Shown: piece by piece, positions 36,728-47,100 of the stretch
Numbering within the stretch: position 1 is the stretch's first letter
How the letters are laid out: each line of letters begins with the position of its first letter
NCBI GenBank assembly: GCA_001931875.2
Contig: MSJH02000745.1
Location: 122,556 to 186,555, forward strand
Origin: Byssochlamys sp. IMV 00236
Taxonomy: Eukaryota > Ascomycota > Eurotiomycetes > Eurotiales > Thermoascaceae
Direction: 5' to 3'
DNA: 64,000 nt
Made by a program: the position numbers and the translations under genes
The notes under the pieces: model-generated
Database searches by the model: none
Seen by the model: only the letters and a program-made list of their open reading frames with translations
Told to the model about the DNA's origin: nothing

Positions 36728-38557
36728 ATGAGCGTGCTCCCAAATTCGGACGGTGTCACGCCTCCGACCAATGGCAAGCCGGAAAGCCATTGGGTCGTTC
36801 AGAAGTTCGGCGGGACCAGTGTGGGCAAGTTCGCTTTCAACATCGTCGACCAAGTGATACGGTATGTATTGATCGCATCCTTCCCATTTCCTGTCGATCG
36901 TGGCTTTCAGAGACTGATTTCTTCGCTGCTCCAATTCAGTCCCAGTCTTCGTGAGCACAAAGTAGCCATCGTCTGCTCAGCCAGAAGCAGTTCGTCCAAG
37001 GCCGAAGGCACGACAAATCGGTGAGTCATCCTGGCGCTGAAGCCTATGCACTCGTTTGCGGGCAGTCCTATCATCTCTCTTATACTCCTTTGGGCTCTTA
37101 TACTTTGATATCTAACCTTCCTGACTGAATAGTCTCCTTCGTGCGGCTCGAGAGGCGGAACGTGCCCAATCGCGTGACTATGTTTCTTTAGTGGAAGCGG
37201 TTCGATTAGAACATGTCCAGGTGGCAGAGGCACAGATACAGTCCGTCGACCTGCGGGATCGTCTGATCGCAGAGATCGGGGAAGAGTGCACTCATGTGCT
37301 AAAGGTACTAGAGGCTGCGCAGACTCTCGGAGAGATTAGCGCTCGATGTGTCGACAAGGTGATGAGTACCGGAGAGAAGCTCAGTTGCCGCTACATGGCC
37401 GCGCTTCTTCAGGACAGAGGAGTAGACGCTCAATATGTCGACTTGGCTGAGATCATTGACTTCGTTGTCGGTAGCAATGGCCTCGACCAAGAATTCTATG
37501 ACCATCTTGCCGCTCTCCTAGGCAAGAAGGTGGGGGCTTATGATGGAAAAGTGCCCGTCGTGACAGGATACTTTGGTTCCGTGCCTGGAGGTTTGCTGGA
37601 CAAAATCGGCCGTGGATACACTGATCTCTGTGCTGCCCTTGTTGCGGTAGGAATCAATGCGAGGGAGCTACAAGTATGGAAAGAAGTGGACGGTATCTTC
37701 ACTGCGGATCCGCGAAAGGTCCCGACAGCACGTCTCCTACCAACCATCACCCCGTCAGAGGCCGCCGAGTTGACCTTTTATGGATCAGAAGTGATCCATC
37801 CATTCACTATGGAACAAGTCATACGGGCAAAGATTCCTATACGGATCAAGAACGTGATGAACCCCAAGGGCAGTGGCACAGTGATATACCCTGATTCGCA
37901 TGCCGAACTTGAGCGGACCACACCAGGACACGATCCAAGACTTTTTCGCACAAGAAGCCCCAGCAATCTATCGCAGCTCCAAGGCCCCAAAAGGCCCACG
38001 GCCGTCACAATCAAACACAAGATCCTCGTCATCAATGTGCACTCCAACAAACGTTCGCTTTCCCATGGCTTTTTCGCCGGCATATTCTCTGTCCTCGACC
38101 GGTGGCGCCTATCCATCGACCTTATATCCACCAGCGAGGTCCATGTTTCCATGGCTCTTCATTCGGAGATGCCATTGTTGAACGGCGTTGGCCGTGACGA
38201 GTACCAGGTCATCGACGAGGATCTGCGTGGAGCCCTTGAAGATCTGAGGAAATACGGCACCGTGGATATCATTCCTGGAATGGCGATCTTGAGCCTTGTG
38301 GGAAAACAGATGAAGAATATGGTGGGCGTAGCAGGACGGATGTTCTCCACTCTTGGGGAAAACAACGTTAACATCGAAATGATCTCGCAAGGTAAGAATC
38401 ACCTCGTGCCCATTGAACTATTAGGTCAGAGCGGTGACTTACAATTGGCTTCGCAGGCGCTAGCGAGATCAACATATCATGTGTCATCGAGGAGAGAGAT
38501 GCTGATCGGGCGATCAACATCCTTCATACGAGCATGTTCACCTTCCTAGACGACTAA
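36728..38557 (+). CDS. HOM3: Aspartokinase
   Basis: Phosphorylates aspartate as the first step to threonine, methionine and isoleucine in fungi. Exons 36728-36861, 36940-37020, 37133-38391 and 38457-38557 encode 524 residues (yeast Hom3 527). The kinase domain opens with QKFGGTSVGK near residue 26, and continues with VSTGEKLS-like MSTGEKLSCRYMAALL, GYFGSVPGGLLDKIGRGYTD, VDGIFTADPRKVPTA and SEAAELTFYGSEVIHPFTMEQ. Two C-terminal ACT repeats follow a linker: VINVHSNKRSLSHGF and SLVGKQMKNMVGVAGRMFST, the usual sites of threonine feedback. The last intron splits the second ACT repeat; retention would replace its last 34 residues. Start ATG 36728 gives the shortest sensible N-terminus. Feedback inhibition is inferred from the family. 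Confidence 0.96.
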
Positions 38558-39783
38558 TCGTGTCTGTCCCATCGCAACTCATTGCTAGGTTTGGAGTTTT
38601 CAGCATAAAGACCTCTCCCGGAAATGCTGTATTCTTCTGATGGAGCATTCGCATCTGACGGCGGTTTTCACGACGAAAAGTCCTTTTCGCAAGTTGAGGG
38701 TTCATATAGACCATTTATGGGTAATTGCTGCCAGCTGTGGCATCTTTCTTAGATTTCTTTTGCATGCGTCTTGCCAAAAAATTTCCCCTTATGTACTCGG
38801 TTGGATAGCCACGTTTGTTTTGTCTGGTCACGTGGAGTTGGCGTTATATATTCAAAGCCTTTTCTTTTCTTTTTCTTTTCTTTGTGCATATCAGCATAGA
38901 TAGATATCGCTTGCCCGTGTACTTAGCGGAGGCATGACTGGCGTTCTTTTCGGGTCTTCATCATCTCCCCCACATCGTTTGTGCTATCTTGCCGTCTCTC
39001 TACTCCCACTTCACGGCTCGGCTAGAGAGTCCCGGGAAAAACAGGGCAAAACAGAGATTCTGCCCCATGTACATATCTTATTATACATATAGAAATGGCT
39101 AGAAAGAATATATTCCCTGGAAAAAAAAAATTCAACGGTCCGTCATTTTGAGACTAAGCAGTGAACCCCCGTCCTGCCAAGAGGGACAACGTACGGCAGA
39201 GTCAATATCCGCAAGGGTTTCCTAGATGCGCAGGAACAGTAAGGGACTCACTCAATAATTTTCCAACTCAGATCGAACCGGATTGCGGCCATCGTGGGGC
39301 GCGTGGCGCTGCCGTGAGAGCTGAGCCACCTGGGAGGAAAGACGGGCTCGACTCGAGACTAGGGCTGAAGCCTGAGAGTGTTATCTGACTATCTATTATT
39401 TCTTGAGGCGGTGTCGGATCAGTCAGGATTGGCAGCATGTCCAATTCATTTCGAGCCAGTCGTCTGTCGATTCTCTCCGTGTCTCAGAACTGACAGGATG
39501 CTATAGATACCATGTAATCGATTAATATTCTAGCTCTTTGAGACTGCGTCTGAGCACAGGATCTGCCCGAAGCAGGACGGCGCCTGCAAGCGTCAAGGGA
39601 TTGATTGCCTTGCTAGCGGGACGATTGGACGGCAGAAGGGATAGAGTTATGGAGCCGGCTTGTTCTTGAGTCGATGCTATTTCTTAGTGTCGTCCTCTAG
39701 GGGGAAGACGAGGCCGAGCATTTTGAAACCTGTAGATACCGTGACCGTACCGAAACCGCATGTTTGGGTGCAGCAACGCGGTC

Positions 39784-39821
39784 CAGCACGCGTCGGGGAC
39801 AATACGGTACAGCACGCGTCG
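39784..39821. promoter_or_regulatory. Tandem MluI (MCB-type) boxes
   Basis: The 12-mer CAGCACGCGTCG occurs twice, at 39784-39795 and 39810-39821, 26 bp apart, each carrying ACGCGT. The second copy sits in an inverted repeat AGCACG-CGT-CGTGCT (39811-39825). ACGCGT is the binding core of the G1/S factor MBF. The pair lies about 770-800 bp upstream of the forkhead ATG. Confidence 0.5.
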
Positions 39822-40301
39822 TGCTCGCAGCGCCTCTGGCATCATCGTCTTGACATGCTGTCCCGCCCCATTCCTTGAACGATCTTCTCGCCCATCACAC
39901 GCACCACTCGATCAGGCTCTTCGTACGGAGTAGTCGGACGCTGTCAGACACGCCTCTCCTCCCTCAATCGACTCTCTTTACTCCCCTCTCTCGCCCTTCC
40001 GCGTCGTCGTCTCTCCCGATTCTTCCATCCCACCACCGCGTTCTCCGCCCTGCCCTCGACACTGCTCATCATCGCCCGTCTCAAGCAACGCTCGATTGCC
40101 AGATCTTCTCGCGATCGATTCTTCGAACTATCCACCATCTCAGCGTCATACCGTTGGGTCCTAGTCCCGTCTTGCTGCGCCCTAAAGCCTAGATTCCGTC
40201 GTTCTTATCATCAGGCCTCAGCTCCGCTTAACCGCACTGCACCGCACCACGACTCAACTGAACCTGTCCTAGCTCACACCCAGCGTTCGTTTCACCGACT
40301 G

Positions 40302-40319
40302 ATGCTCTTCCATTCTTAG
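40302..40319 (+). promoter_or_regulatory. Upstream ORF 1 of the forkhead gene (5 codons)
   Basis: ATG CTC TTC CAT TCT TAG, 265 nt before the main ATG. Only matters if the transcript starts upstream of it. Confidence 0.4.
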
Positions 40320-40333
40320 TTCTTGGGTGGTCA

Positions 40334-40360
40334 ATGGAGCCTCACTTGGGCGCACTGTGA
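40334..40360 (+). promoter_or_regulatory. Upstream ORF 2 of the forkhead gene (8 codons)
   Basis: An ATG followed by seven sense codons and TGA, 14 nt after uORF 1. A possible leader-intron donor (GTGAGC) overlaps its end, so splicing could extend it. Confidence 0.4.
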
Positions 40361-40583
40361 GCCTAATCAAATCTCTTCGCGACTGCTGGTTCCAATACCA
40401 TCTGCCTGATCTGCTCCCGGCCTCCACCGTTGCTGCTCGTTAACAACAGAGCAGAGCTGGTCTCTCGCTTGGAGTTCTTGGGCCCTGCAACCCAAAGATA
40501 CTGTGTACGGTCACCGCTTTTAAGTCTAGGGTCCTCTGATCCAATAATCGAATTGGGAAAATCGCCCTAAAACCGTCGTCGCG

Positions 40584-42734
40584 ATGGCTTCGACGCGTCC
40601 TCCGTCGATGGCGTCCGATTTTCCAGATGTTTCAATCGCCTACGAGCATAAGAATAATAGTGTCTCGAAACCACCACCACGTCTCCAGCCATCACCCATG
40701 CCACTGCAGCCGGTCGAAAAGAACTGTATTCCGGATCCACCGTCCAGCGGTTCGCACCAGGTGTCGCCTGTCAAGTCCCACCGTCGCCTGGACTCATCCC
40801 ACTCCGCGAAGGGGAAATTGGGCTTCGTTCCCATTACAGCGCCTGCTCCTCCAATGTTCACGACAGACTCGCCTGCCAAAAGGCACCCGTTCTCTGCCTA
40901 TGGCCCTACATCGATGCCACAGCCGCCTCTCTTCACGACATTCTCCAGTGTGGACACCGAGCAGCCTCAGAACGGTGGTCGACCTGAATCCAGACCAAGC
41001 AATGACAACTTTGCCGACTTCCCAGAGCCATCGTATGGATTGAGGCCTCCCCTCAAGCGAACGCTCATGGAGGCAGCCCCGTTGAAGGATAGACCCGCAA
41101 AGAAACAGAGACGCGAGGAGTCTCTCCCCTTCCAGCTACCCGAACCGCATGAGATGCCGCCGATTGAAGATGACGGCACCAAGCCTCCTTACAGCTACGC
41201 GACTCTGATTGGAATGTCTATTCTCCGGGCACCGAATCGACGACTGACCCTGGCCCAGATCTACAAATGGATCTCTGAGACCTTCTCGTTCTACCGTACC
41301 AGCGATTCTGGCTGGCAGAACAGCATTCGACATAACCTCAGTTTGAACAAGGCGTTTATCAAACAAGAGAGACCGAAAGATGACCCGGGCAAAGGGAACT
41401 ACTGGGCCATTGAGCCCGGTTTGGAGGCCCAATTCCTAAAAGACAAGCCTCTCCGCCGTGCTACCTTATCCAGCATTCCACTTCCTCCTGCAGGTCCTCA
41501 GAGGGATTCTGTCCCTTCCCCTCAAACTCAAAATACGACAACCTGGAGAGTGCCTCCGCCATCTTCTGCCAGTGCGCCTCAGAAAACTTGCAAAGCCGTG
41601 GATTTGTCTTCAGATGCCACCTTGCCCGCCTCTGACCCGGCTCTTCAGGAGGACAGTGGAGATGAAAATCCTCATGTGTTCGTTCCGCCATCTCATCCTC
41701 CTCGTTCCTCTCCGCTACAGGCGATTCACTCATCTCCCCCGATTGCCCCTCCCCGTTTCGTGCGTCAAGGTACTCCTCCAACGCCTTCGCGCCCAGTGTC
41801 GTCCTCGACGAATGCACCGCGGCACAGGAAGCGAAAGTCTGTTACTGCCAATGACAGCGGTTATTTCTCCTCTTTGGAATCGTCCGTCCTAAGGCCGAAC
41901 AAGTCCGGTCATATTTTGACCTCAGATCTCGATATTGAACCTCCCCGTATCAAGCGCGGTCGTGCAGAGGAGGAAATTGCGCGCATCCGCAGCTCGTCCC
42001 ACGACATTAGCCCAGGCCGTCCTGGCATATCAAAGGACACAAGCTTGCTGGCTGGTTCCTCTCCACTTCGCGGCGAGTATATCAGCATGCTACCTCCTCC
42101 GCTCACTCCGGCAATCAAATTCAAGAAACCCGCCAAGCCGCCGCCATCGCTGTCTCCGAACACAAACTTGAGAAACCATCGCAGGAAGATCCAACAGATG
42201 GTCAATTCGCCCATCAAACACCTAGGCTTGACTGAGGAGGACATTCCTTGGAGTCCGGCCTTTGACATCCACGATGACACGCTAACCCCTGCCGACAACT
42301 TCCATGTCCATTTTGACATCTTCGCGGACCCTCTTGCAGACAGAATAGCTACCCCGATTTCTGGATCACCTCTCAAAGCTTCAGTGAAAGCATCGCGCAC
42401 CGATGGTGCTGGTTCAGCCGAGAATGCCCTGACGGATATCACCAACGTGGGCGGTACTAGTCGGTTGAATACCACCCCCTTGACATCCTTGAACAAAGCC
42501 AAAGGTCTTGCCTACCTTGAGTCGCCTTCGAAAATGCCTGATACTAGCCGTTTCATTGATGCCACTCACGATGATTTCTTCTCGTTTAGCCTCTTCGATG
42601 AGAACCATGCGGAAGTTGACGGGGTGGATCTCCTTCAAGGCTTCCAGAAAATTGGCGGCTCCTCCCTAGATGACTCGAAAGGTCGTACAATGAGACCGAA
42701 TATGGGTCATCGAAACCACACCTCACTTTTTTGA
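40584..42734 (+). CDS. Forkhead transcription factor (Hcm1/Sep1-like)
   Basis: Sequence-specific nuclear activator. A single uninterrupted exon encodes 716 residues, which is notable among intron-rich neighbours. The forkhead domain starts near residue 200 with KPPYSYATLIGMSI and includes RLTLAQIYKWISETFSFY, then GWQNSIRHNLSLNKAFIK and GKGNYWAIEPG. No FHA domain is present, which fits the Hcm1/Sep1 group rather than Fkh1/Fkh2. The flanks are Pro/Ser-rich and disordered, with many Ser/Thr-Pro sites that could be CDK targets (for example NSPIKHL, PISGSPLK). A basic stretch PAKKQRRE lies before the domain. Relatives act in S phase or mitosis and septation. That role, and regulation by the upstream ACGCGT boxes, are inference. 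Confidence 0.93.
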   Translation: MASTRPPSMASDFPDVSIAYEHKNNSVSKPPPRLQPSPMPLQPVEKNCIPDPPSSGSHQVSPVKSHRRLDSSHSAKGKLGFVPITAPAPPMFTTDSPAKRHPFSAYGPTSMPQPPLFTTFSSVDTEQPQNGGRPESRPSNDNFADFPEPSYGLRPPLKRTLMEAAPLKDRPAKKQRREESLPFQLPEPHEMPPIEDDGTKPPYSYATLIGMSILRAPNRRLTLAQIYKWISETFSFYRTSDSGWQNSIRHNLSLNKAFIKQERPKDDPGKGNYWAIEPGLEAQFLKDKPLRRATLSSIPLPPAGPQRDSVPSPQTQNTTTWRVPPPSSASAPQKTCKAVDLSSDATLPASDPALQEDSGDENPHVFVPPSHPPRSSPLQAIHSSPPIAPPRFVRQGTPPTPSRPVSSSTNAPRHRKRKSVTANDSGYFSSLESSVLRPNKSGHILTSDLDIEPPRIKRGRAEEEIARIRSSSHDISPGRPGISKDTSLLAGSSPLRGEYISMLPPPLTPAIKFKKPAKPPPSLSPNTNLRNHRRKIQQMVNSPIKHLGLTEEDIPWSPAFDIHDDTLTPADNFHVHFDIFADPLADRIATPISGSPLKASVKASRTDGAGSAENALTDITNVGGTSRLNTTPLTSLNKAKGLAYLESPSKMPDTSRFIDATHDDFFSFSLFDENHAEVDGVDLLQGFQKIGGSSLDDSKGRTMRPNMGHRNHTSLF

Positions 42735-43617
42735 TCTCGATTGATTTACTTTTGCACATTTTGACGTTCGTTTTTACTTAGCAGCGAAGCGGAAATTGGT
42801 TCTACTTGCCAGGCGTTGGTTACATTTTGGGTTCGTGCTTGCTCTTGGGACGAACCCGGTGAGATATGTGACACCGGGCGAAGCGAATCTTGATTTCTAG
42901 GTACTTGTTTTGAGTTATCGAGGAGTTTCTGGTCACTGAGCTATTGCTATTTTGCTTTTTGATCGTTAACGACAATAGTTTGGAGTTAGGCTGGGACCAG
43001 GGTAGGAGTCACTTGGGCTGTCACATTTGCTGGGTCTGGTTATGGCCACTCTGTGATGACTTTGATGAAACCTGTTGACGTACATGAACAATGCTATGCC
43101 TTGATGATTTCAGCTTAACCACTTGGTTCTAAATTGTTACCTTTCCTTGATCTTCTGTTCATTTCGAGTTTGATAACCAGTGGAATGACTAGTTTATGGT
43201 AATTGAGATTTGATTTAACTAGCCACAGCCCTCTTTGCAGTAAGCAGGGTACTTATTACGATTCTTCGATGGTAAAGAGAAACACCTGAATTAAAAAGGG
43301 TATCATTTCACACTTTTAGGATAATGAATAGATCCGCGGACGAGTACACACATCACACAGGACAGAACGAGGAGAGAGCACAGCTGCCACGACTTGCCTG
43401 CTCCTCACATAAAGCAGTAAAACCAACCGGTACCCAAAACGCCTTGGCTGAAGGACCATGTAGAACATAACAAAACCCACCACATGTTCCCCAGCATATG
43501 CATGGCAGCCATGTGATGCGTAGAAATCTTCCCAAAGACATGTTATCCATTTGGAACGAAGATGCATCGATATAATTATTGCTGCCCGTTTCATAGCTAG
43601 TTACCCTTGGGTAGTGA
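42735..43617. other. Convergent 3' region, forkhead gene / bud31
   Basis: About 880 bp between facing stop codons, mostly T-rich 3' UTR on the plus strand. No gene seen. Confidence 0.5.
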
Positions 43618-44321
43618 CTAATCACTGCTCGAACAGCCCCGACAACCACAGCTTACGCACTGGACAGTCTGGTTCTCTTTGAGCTGGGCTTTCGGTACTC
43701 GGCAGATACACGTCGCGTTGAAGTTTGTTTCTTTCGTTTGGATACATCGTAGACAGCAGAGCTTTTCACACACCGTAAGTGAGTTATGTGTTCATCATCT
43801 CAGAACGAAAAAAAAAGGGGCAAGGAAAGAAAGGAAAAGGTTATATATTTACCTTCTCATAACCCTGCTTCTTCCACTTGGCGATCAAGTTCGCATCAGC
43901 GTAGTTGTTCTTCAATAGCCAGTCATATAATTGTTTCGAGATGGCTTGCTTTTCGTAATAAAGATCGTAAATGTATCTAGAGCCTATGCCATTACCAACT
44001 CCTAGTTAGCTATCAGATCCAGTAAGAACAATAAAGTAACCTAACAGACGCTACACCCAGGAGGCTGTTCGGAACGAAAAAGACTGCTTCTTTCTTTCCG
44101 AGGAATACAGCCTCGTCCCGCGGTAAGGAAGAAAAGAAGACAAACTCACGTTGATGGCTGATCTGAAAAATCGGCCAGAGGACCTCATGCTTCTTCTTGC
44201 CCTCATGAGGCGCGTTTTCCGCGTCTTTCATCTTGTTGCTGAATTCCAGTAAGGTATCTTCGATATCGTCAAAGCCCTCTGGCGGGGGTTTGCGATTGCG
44301 GGAGGTGCGTATCGGCGGCAT
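43618..44321 (-). CDS. bud31: Pre-mRNA splicing factor Bud31 (G10 protein)
   Basis: Zinc-binding component of the NineTeen-related part of the catalytic spliceosome, nuclear. Exons 44321-44150, 43983-43853 and 43761-43618 give 148 residues. The N-terminus [20 protein letters not shown] is almost invariant in the family. The middle has [20 protein letters not shown], and the C-terminus carries the zinc-knot cysteines [14 protein letters not shown] and [13 protein letters not shown]. Introns are 166 and 91 nt. It shares a 378-bp head-to-head region with tim8. Confidence 0.97.
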
Positions 44322-44699
44322 ATTGGCAAGAGAGATTTCTCTCTTCTCTCTTCTATTTTTTTCAGAAGCAAGGAAAAGCGACGAGAAGAAGAGTTTCTCT
44401 TGAAAGTAAATCAGTATGCGTCCTCACAAGCGCGCAATGAACTGGATCATCGTCTTTCCTTCCCGAAAGCAACTGTGGCGTAGTTTACTCACCAGAGGCT
44501 GAGCGAGGTTCGATTCTGCCGCGTTATACCGCCTTCGATTCTTACGCCGAAGCTTTGCTTCTCTTCAATCGAGGTGCCGCGGAAGTGCCCTTTGCAATTC
44601 AATTACCATTCGAGTCCAAACAGAAAATATCACGAGACTTCGTCAATTAAACTGAAGCAAGAGAAGTTCCGCTTTTTTTTATATCTACAACAAGCAATC
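44322..44699. promoter_or_regulatory. Head-to-head promoter region, bud31 / tim8
   Basis: 378 bp between two ATGs pointing apart, so promoters and both leaders must fit here. No specific motif that I can name with confidence. Confidence 0.5.
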
Positions 44700-45166
44700 A
44701 TGGACAGCCAAGCTCAAATCGACATTTCGAAGCTCAGCGCTTCCGACCGCAAGGAACTGAACCAGTTCCTGACGAACGAGGCTCAGAAGTCCAATATTCA
44801 GCAGAGTAAGTTTTGTCTGTCTCATTCATGAAAAAAAGAATAATCCGGATGTTGTGTCCGTTGAATATATAACTTCCCATGTTTCCCGGTCAATCGAACA
44901 GAACCATCTGTGTCCCTCTTTCCTACTCATAACACCCTTATTATCAACTTGATCAAAAGAACATTTAATAAGTTCATACTAACATTTAATTCCTAATAGC
45001 CGTTCACCACCTCGCCGATGTTTGCTGGAAGAAATGCATGACCGGCAAGATCTCCGCTGGCCGATTGGACCGAACCGAAGAGGCATGCGCTAATAACTGC
45101 GTTGAGAGATGGATGGATGCCAACCTGGCTGTTTTGAAGCATTTGGAGTCGCTACGAGGACAGTAA
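44700..45166 (+). CDS. tim8: Mitochondrial intermembrane-space chaperone Tim8
   Basis: Small Tim that, with Tim13, escorts inner-membrane precursors such as Tim23 across the intermembrane space. Exons 44700-44805 and 45000-45166 encode 90 residues. The twin CX3C motif is CWKKC and CANNC, 15 residues apart, which forms two disulphides through the Mia40 pathway. The 194-nt intron is longer than average here and ends with a CTAAC branch region and TAG. Length and motif spacing match fungal Tim8. Confidence 0.96.
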
Positions 45167-45844
45167 ATGCATACATATATCATATGTCATTGTCTGTTAC
45201 CATGGAGAAGGAGGGAGGGAATAAGAAGAGAAAGTGGTCTTCTTTTTTTACTCGATTGAAGGAAGAAGACTGGGCTTCTTTTCTCTTTTCTTTCTTTTTG
45301 TTGAATACTGTATATTACTATCCGATGCGTACCATGAAACGTTAATTGGGCATGCGTGGACAAAACGGGTGATTGGCAAATCTTAATGACCACTTTACTT
45401 TGAATATATGTCTAGTAATTGAAGTCTAACAGGGTTGAGATGTGTACTTGGCTGCTGTTGTATGGTACTATGGACGTTCTATATTAGAGTGTAGGCCGGT
45501 ACTTGGATGAAAGCTGCTTTAGCTAGGTGTTCCGCGGACTACGTTACTTATGGTAAAGAAAATACACTCTCCGGAGTCCAGTCTGAGACTACACTTTGCA
45601 AGAATCATAGCAGCGTTTTAAGTTGACTATACAGAGACACTGTGCTGGCATCGTCTGTTTTTCGTATTTTCATTTTTCCCTACCACACAAGGAAGTAGGA
45701 GGCACATGTTCGCCTTTGAGCATCCCGTTCCGAACATTTTTAAAATAATCATTCAGCCCGTGGTTCAGCTGTTGCAACTAACTGCGTGACTGATCTCTTG
45801 TAAAATATAGCGCGAAAACCCCACCGGAACCCAAGGAAAACACT
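45167..45844. other. Convergent 3' region, tim8 / RPL25
   Basis: About 680 bp with both 3' UTRs, including a pyrimidine tract at about 45236-45300. No gene seen. Confidence 0.5.
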
Positions 45845-46692
45845 TTAGACGATGGCCAGCTTGGTAGCGGCAATGTCCAGAGCATCGACATCAGGAGTCA
45901 GGCGAGCGAAGGCCTTCTTGGAGCCATCGGGTCTGCATGAAAAAAGTCAGATAACCATACCACCAGTAATTCGCGACCGCTTTAATTCATGGGCAAGGAA
46001 TTTTTTTCCATACCTGACCAGAGTGTTGATCTTGACAGTGTCGACATCGTACAGCTTCTTCAGAGCCTGCTTGATCTGTCGCTTGTTCGCCTTGACATCA
46101 ACAATGAAGACCAGGGTGTTGTTCTCCTCAATCTTCTTCATCGCACTCTCGGTGTTCAGGGGGTGGATGATGACCTTGTGCTCGTCGAGGCGGGGAGCAT
46201 GAGGGATGGACTTGCGAGGGTACTTCGGCGTCCGAGAGAGCTGGAGGGTCTTCGGGCGGTGGAAGGTGGTCGAGGTACGGATCTTGCGGGCCTTCTTCGC
46301 CTGTTCATCCACGTCTTAGTATTTCGAATCTCGTCAATAGAGCAGGTAAATGGAATGTAAACGTACACCGGCGCCCTTCAGCACAGCCTTGGCGGCAGCA
46401 CCGGCCTTGTCGCTGGGCTTCGTCGTCCCTGTTTGAAGAAGAAGCAAAAGTCAGCGGCTTGTCGTGAAAAAATATCTCATGAAATATCGAGAATGCAATT
46501 CCTGCGTATCGTTCTCTTCTCGAATTGTTTTCAATATCGAATCGGCCTCAAGATCTTCTCCATGTCACACTTTGTATGATGAAATTCCGATGGCGCCCGA
46601 TATACCACAGTCTTCGAAGAAAACGATATTCATATAAACCTGAATGCGAGATGATCTGGATATCCATCCTTACCTTTCTTAACTGGAGCCAT
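45845..46692 (-). CDS. rpl25: 60S ribosomal protein L25 (uL23)
   Basis: Large-subunit protein at the peptide exit tunnel; docks SRP and other nascent-chain factors and binds 25S rRNA early. Exons 46692-46674, 46428-46367, 46300-46014 and 45932-45845 give 151 residues. The basic N-terminal import segment is split by the first two introns. The conserved body shows [39 protein letters not shown] and [20 protein letters not shown], and the end is [20 protein letters not shown]. The first exon carries only 19 coding bases followed by a 245-nt intron, a layout typical of ribosomal protein genes. The donor of exon 2 was set at GTACGT (46366), since GTGTAC two bases earlier breaks the frame. Confidence 0.96.
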
Positions 46693-47100
46693 GGCTGTCT
46701 GTCGGCGTGCTCGTCGTTGTTGTCGCGATAGTCGAGAGTCGAATTCTTTGGAGAGTATTCGCTTAGCGAAAACCCTAGGACTGCTGTGGGTCACCTGACC
46801 TGCCGCCGCGGTGTTGGGCTTTGCCGAATGCCCTAGAGACTAACAGGACTTTAGCGTATCCGGTAACTCTTCCAGATCAACTCCCTTCCACGCACGGACT
46901 CTTAATCAGCAAAAGTCGCGATAGTCGCATCAGACAACAGACAACAGGCCTTTGTCTGTGACTTTGGAGCGCTACGAGGACTCTTTCATCTGTCTAGTTA
47001 GAAGGATCATGGCAAAGATGTCTTCTAGCAACTGCTAATCAATTGCTATTATATATCATTATTCATTTCATTTGAGTCTTCTCTCGAAGTCCATCTCATA
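46693..47100. promoter_or_regulatory. Head-to-head promoter region, RPL25 / BMT2
   Basis: 408 bp between divergent ATGs of a 60S protein gene and a 25S rRNA methyltransferase gene. CCCTAG occurs at 46773-46778 (as AACCCTAGG) and 46831-46836. These resemble teloboxes used by Tbf1-type factors at some fungal ribosomal protein promoters. The functional reading is inference. Confidence 0.4.

Larger units (their letters stand above)
38558..40583. other. Long intergenic region and forkhead gene leader
   Basis: About 2 kb. The first part is aspartokinase 3' UTR. From about 39900 the sequence becomes strikingly C/T-rich, as expected for a long transcribed leader of the forkhead gene. It carries two tiny upstream ORFs and, further up, tandem ACGCGT boxes. 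Other short frames have no family resemblance. Confidence 0.55.

Noticed and set aside
41909..42502. 197-codon antisense frame in the forkhead gene
   Set aside because: Opposite the disordered Ser/Pro region; no independent start signal or similarity.
44505..44525. GGTTCGATTCTGC, resembling a tRNA B box
   Set aside because: No pairing T-stem, no A box at the right distance and no acceptor stem; it is part of the bud31/tim8 promoter region.
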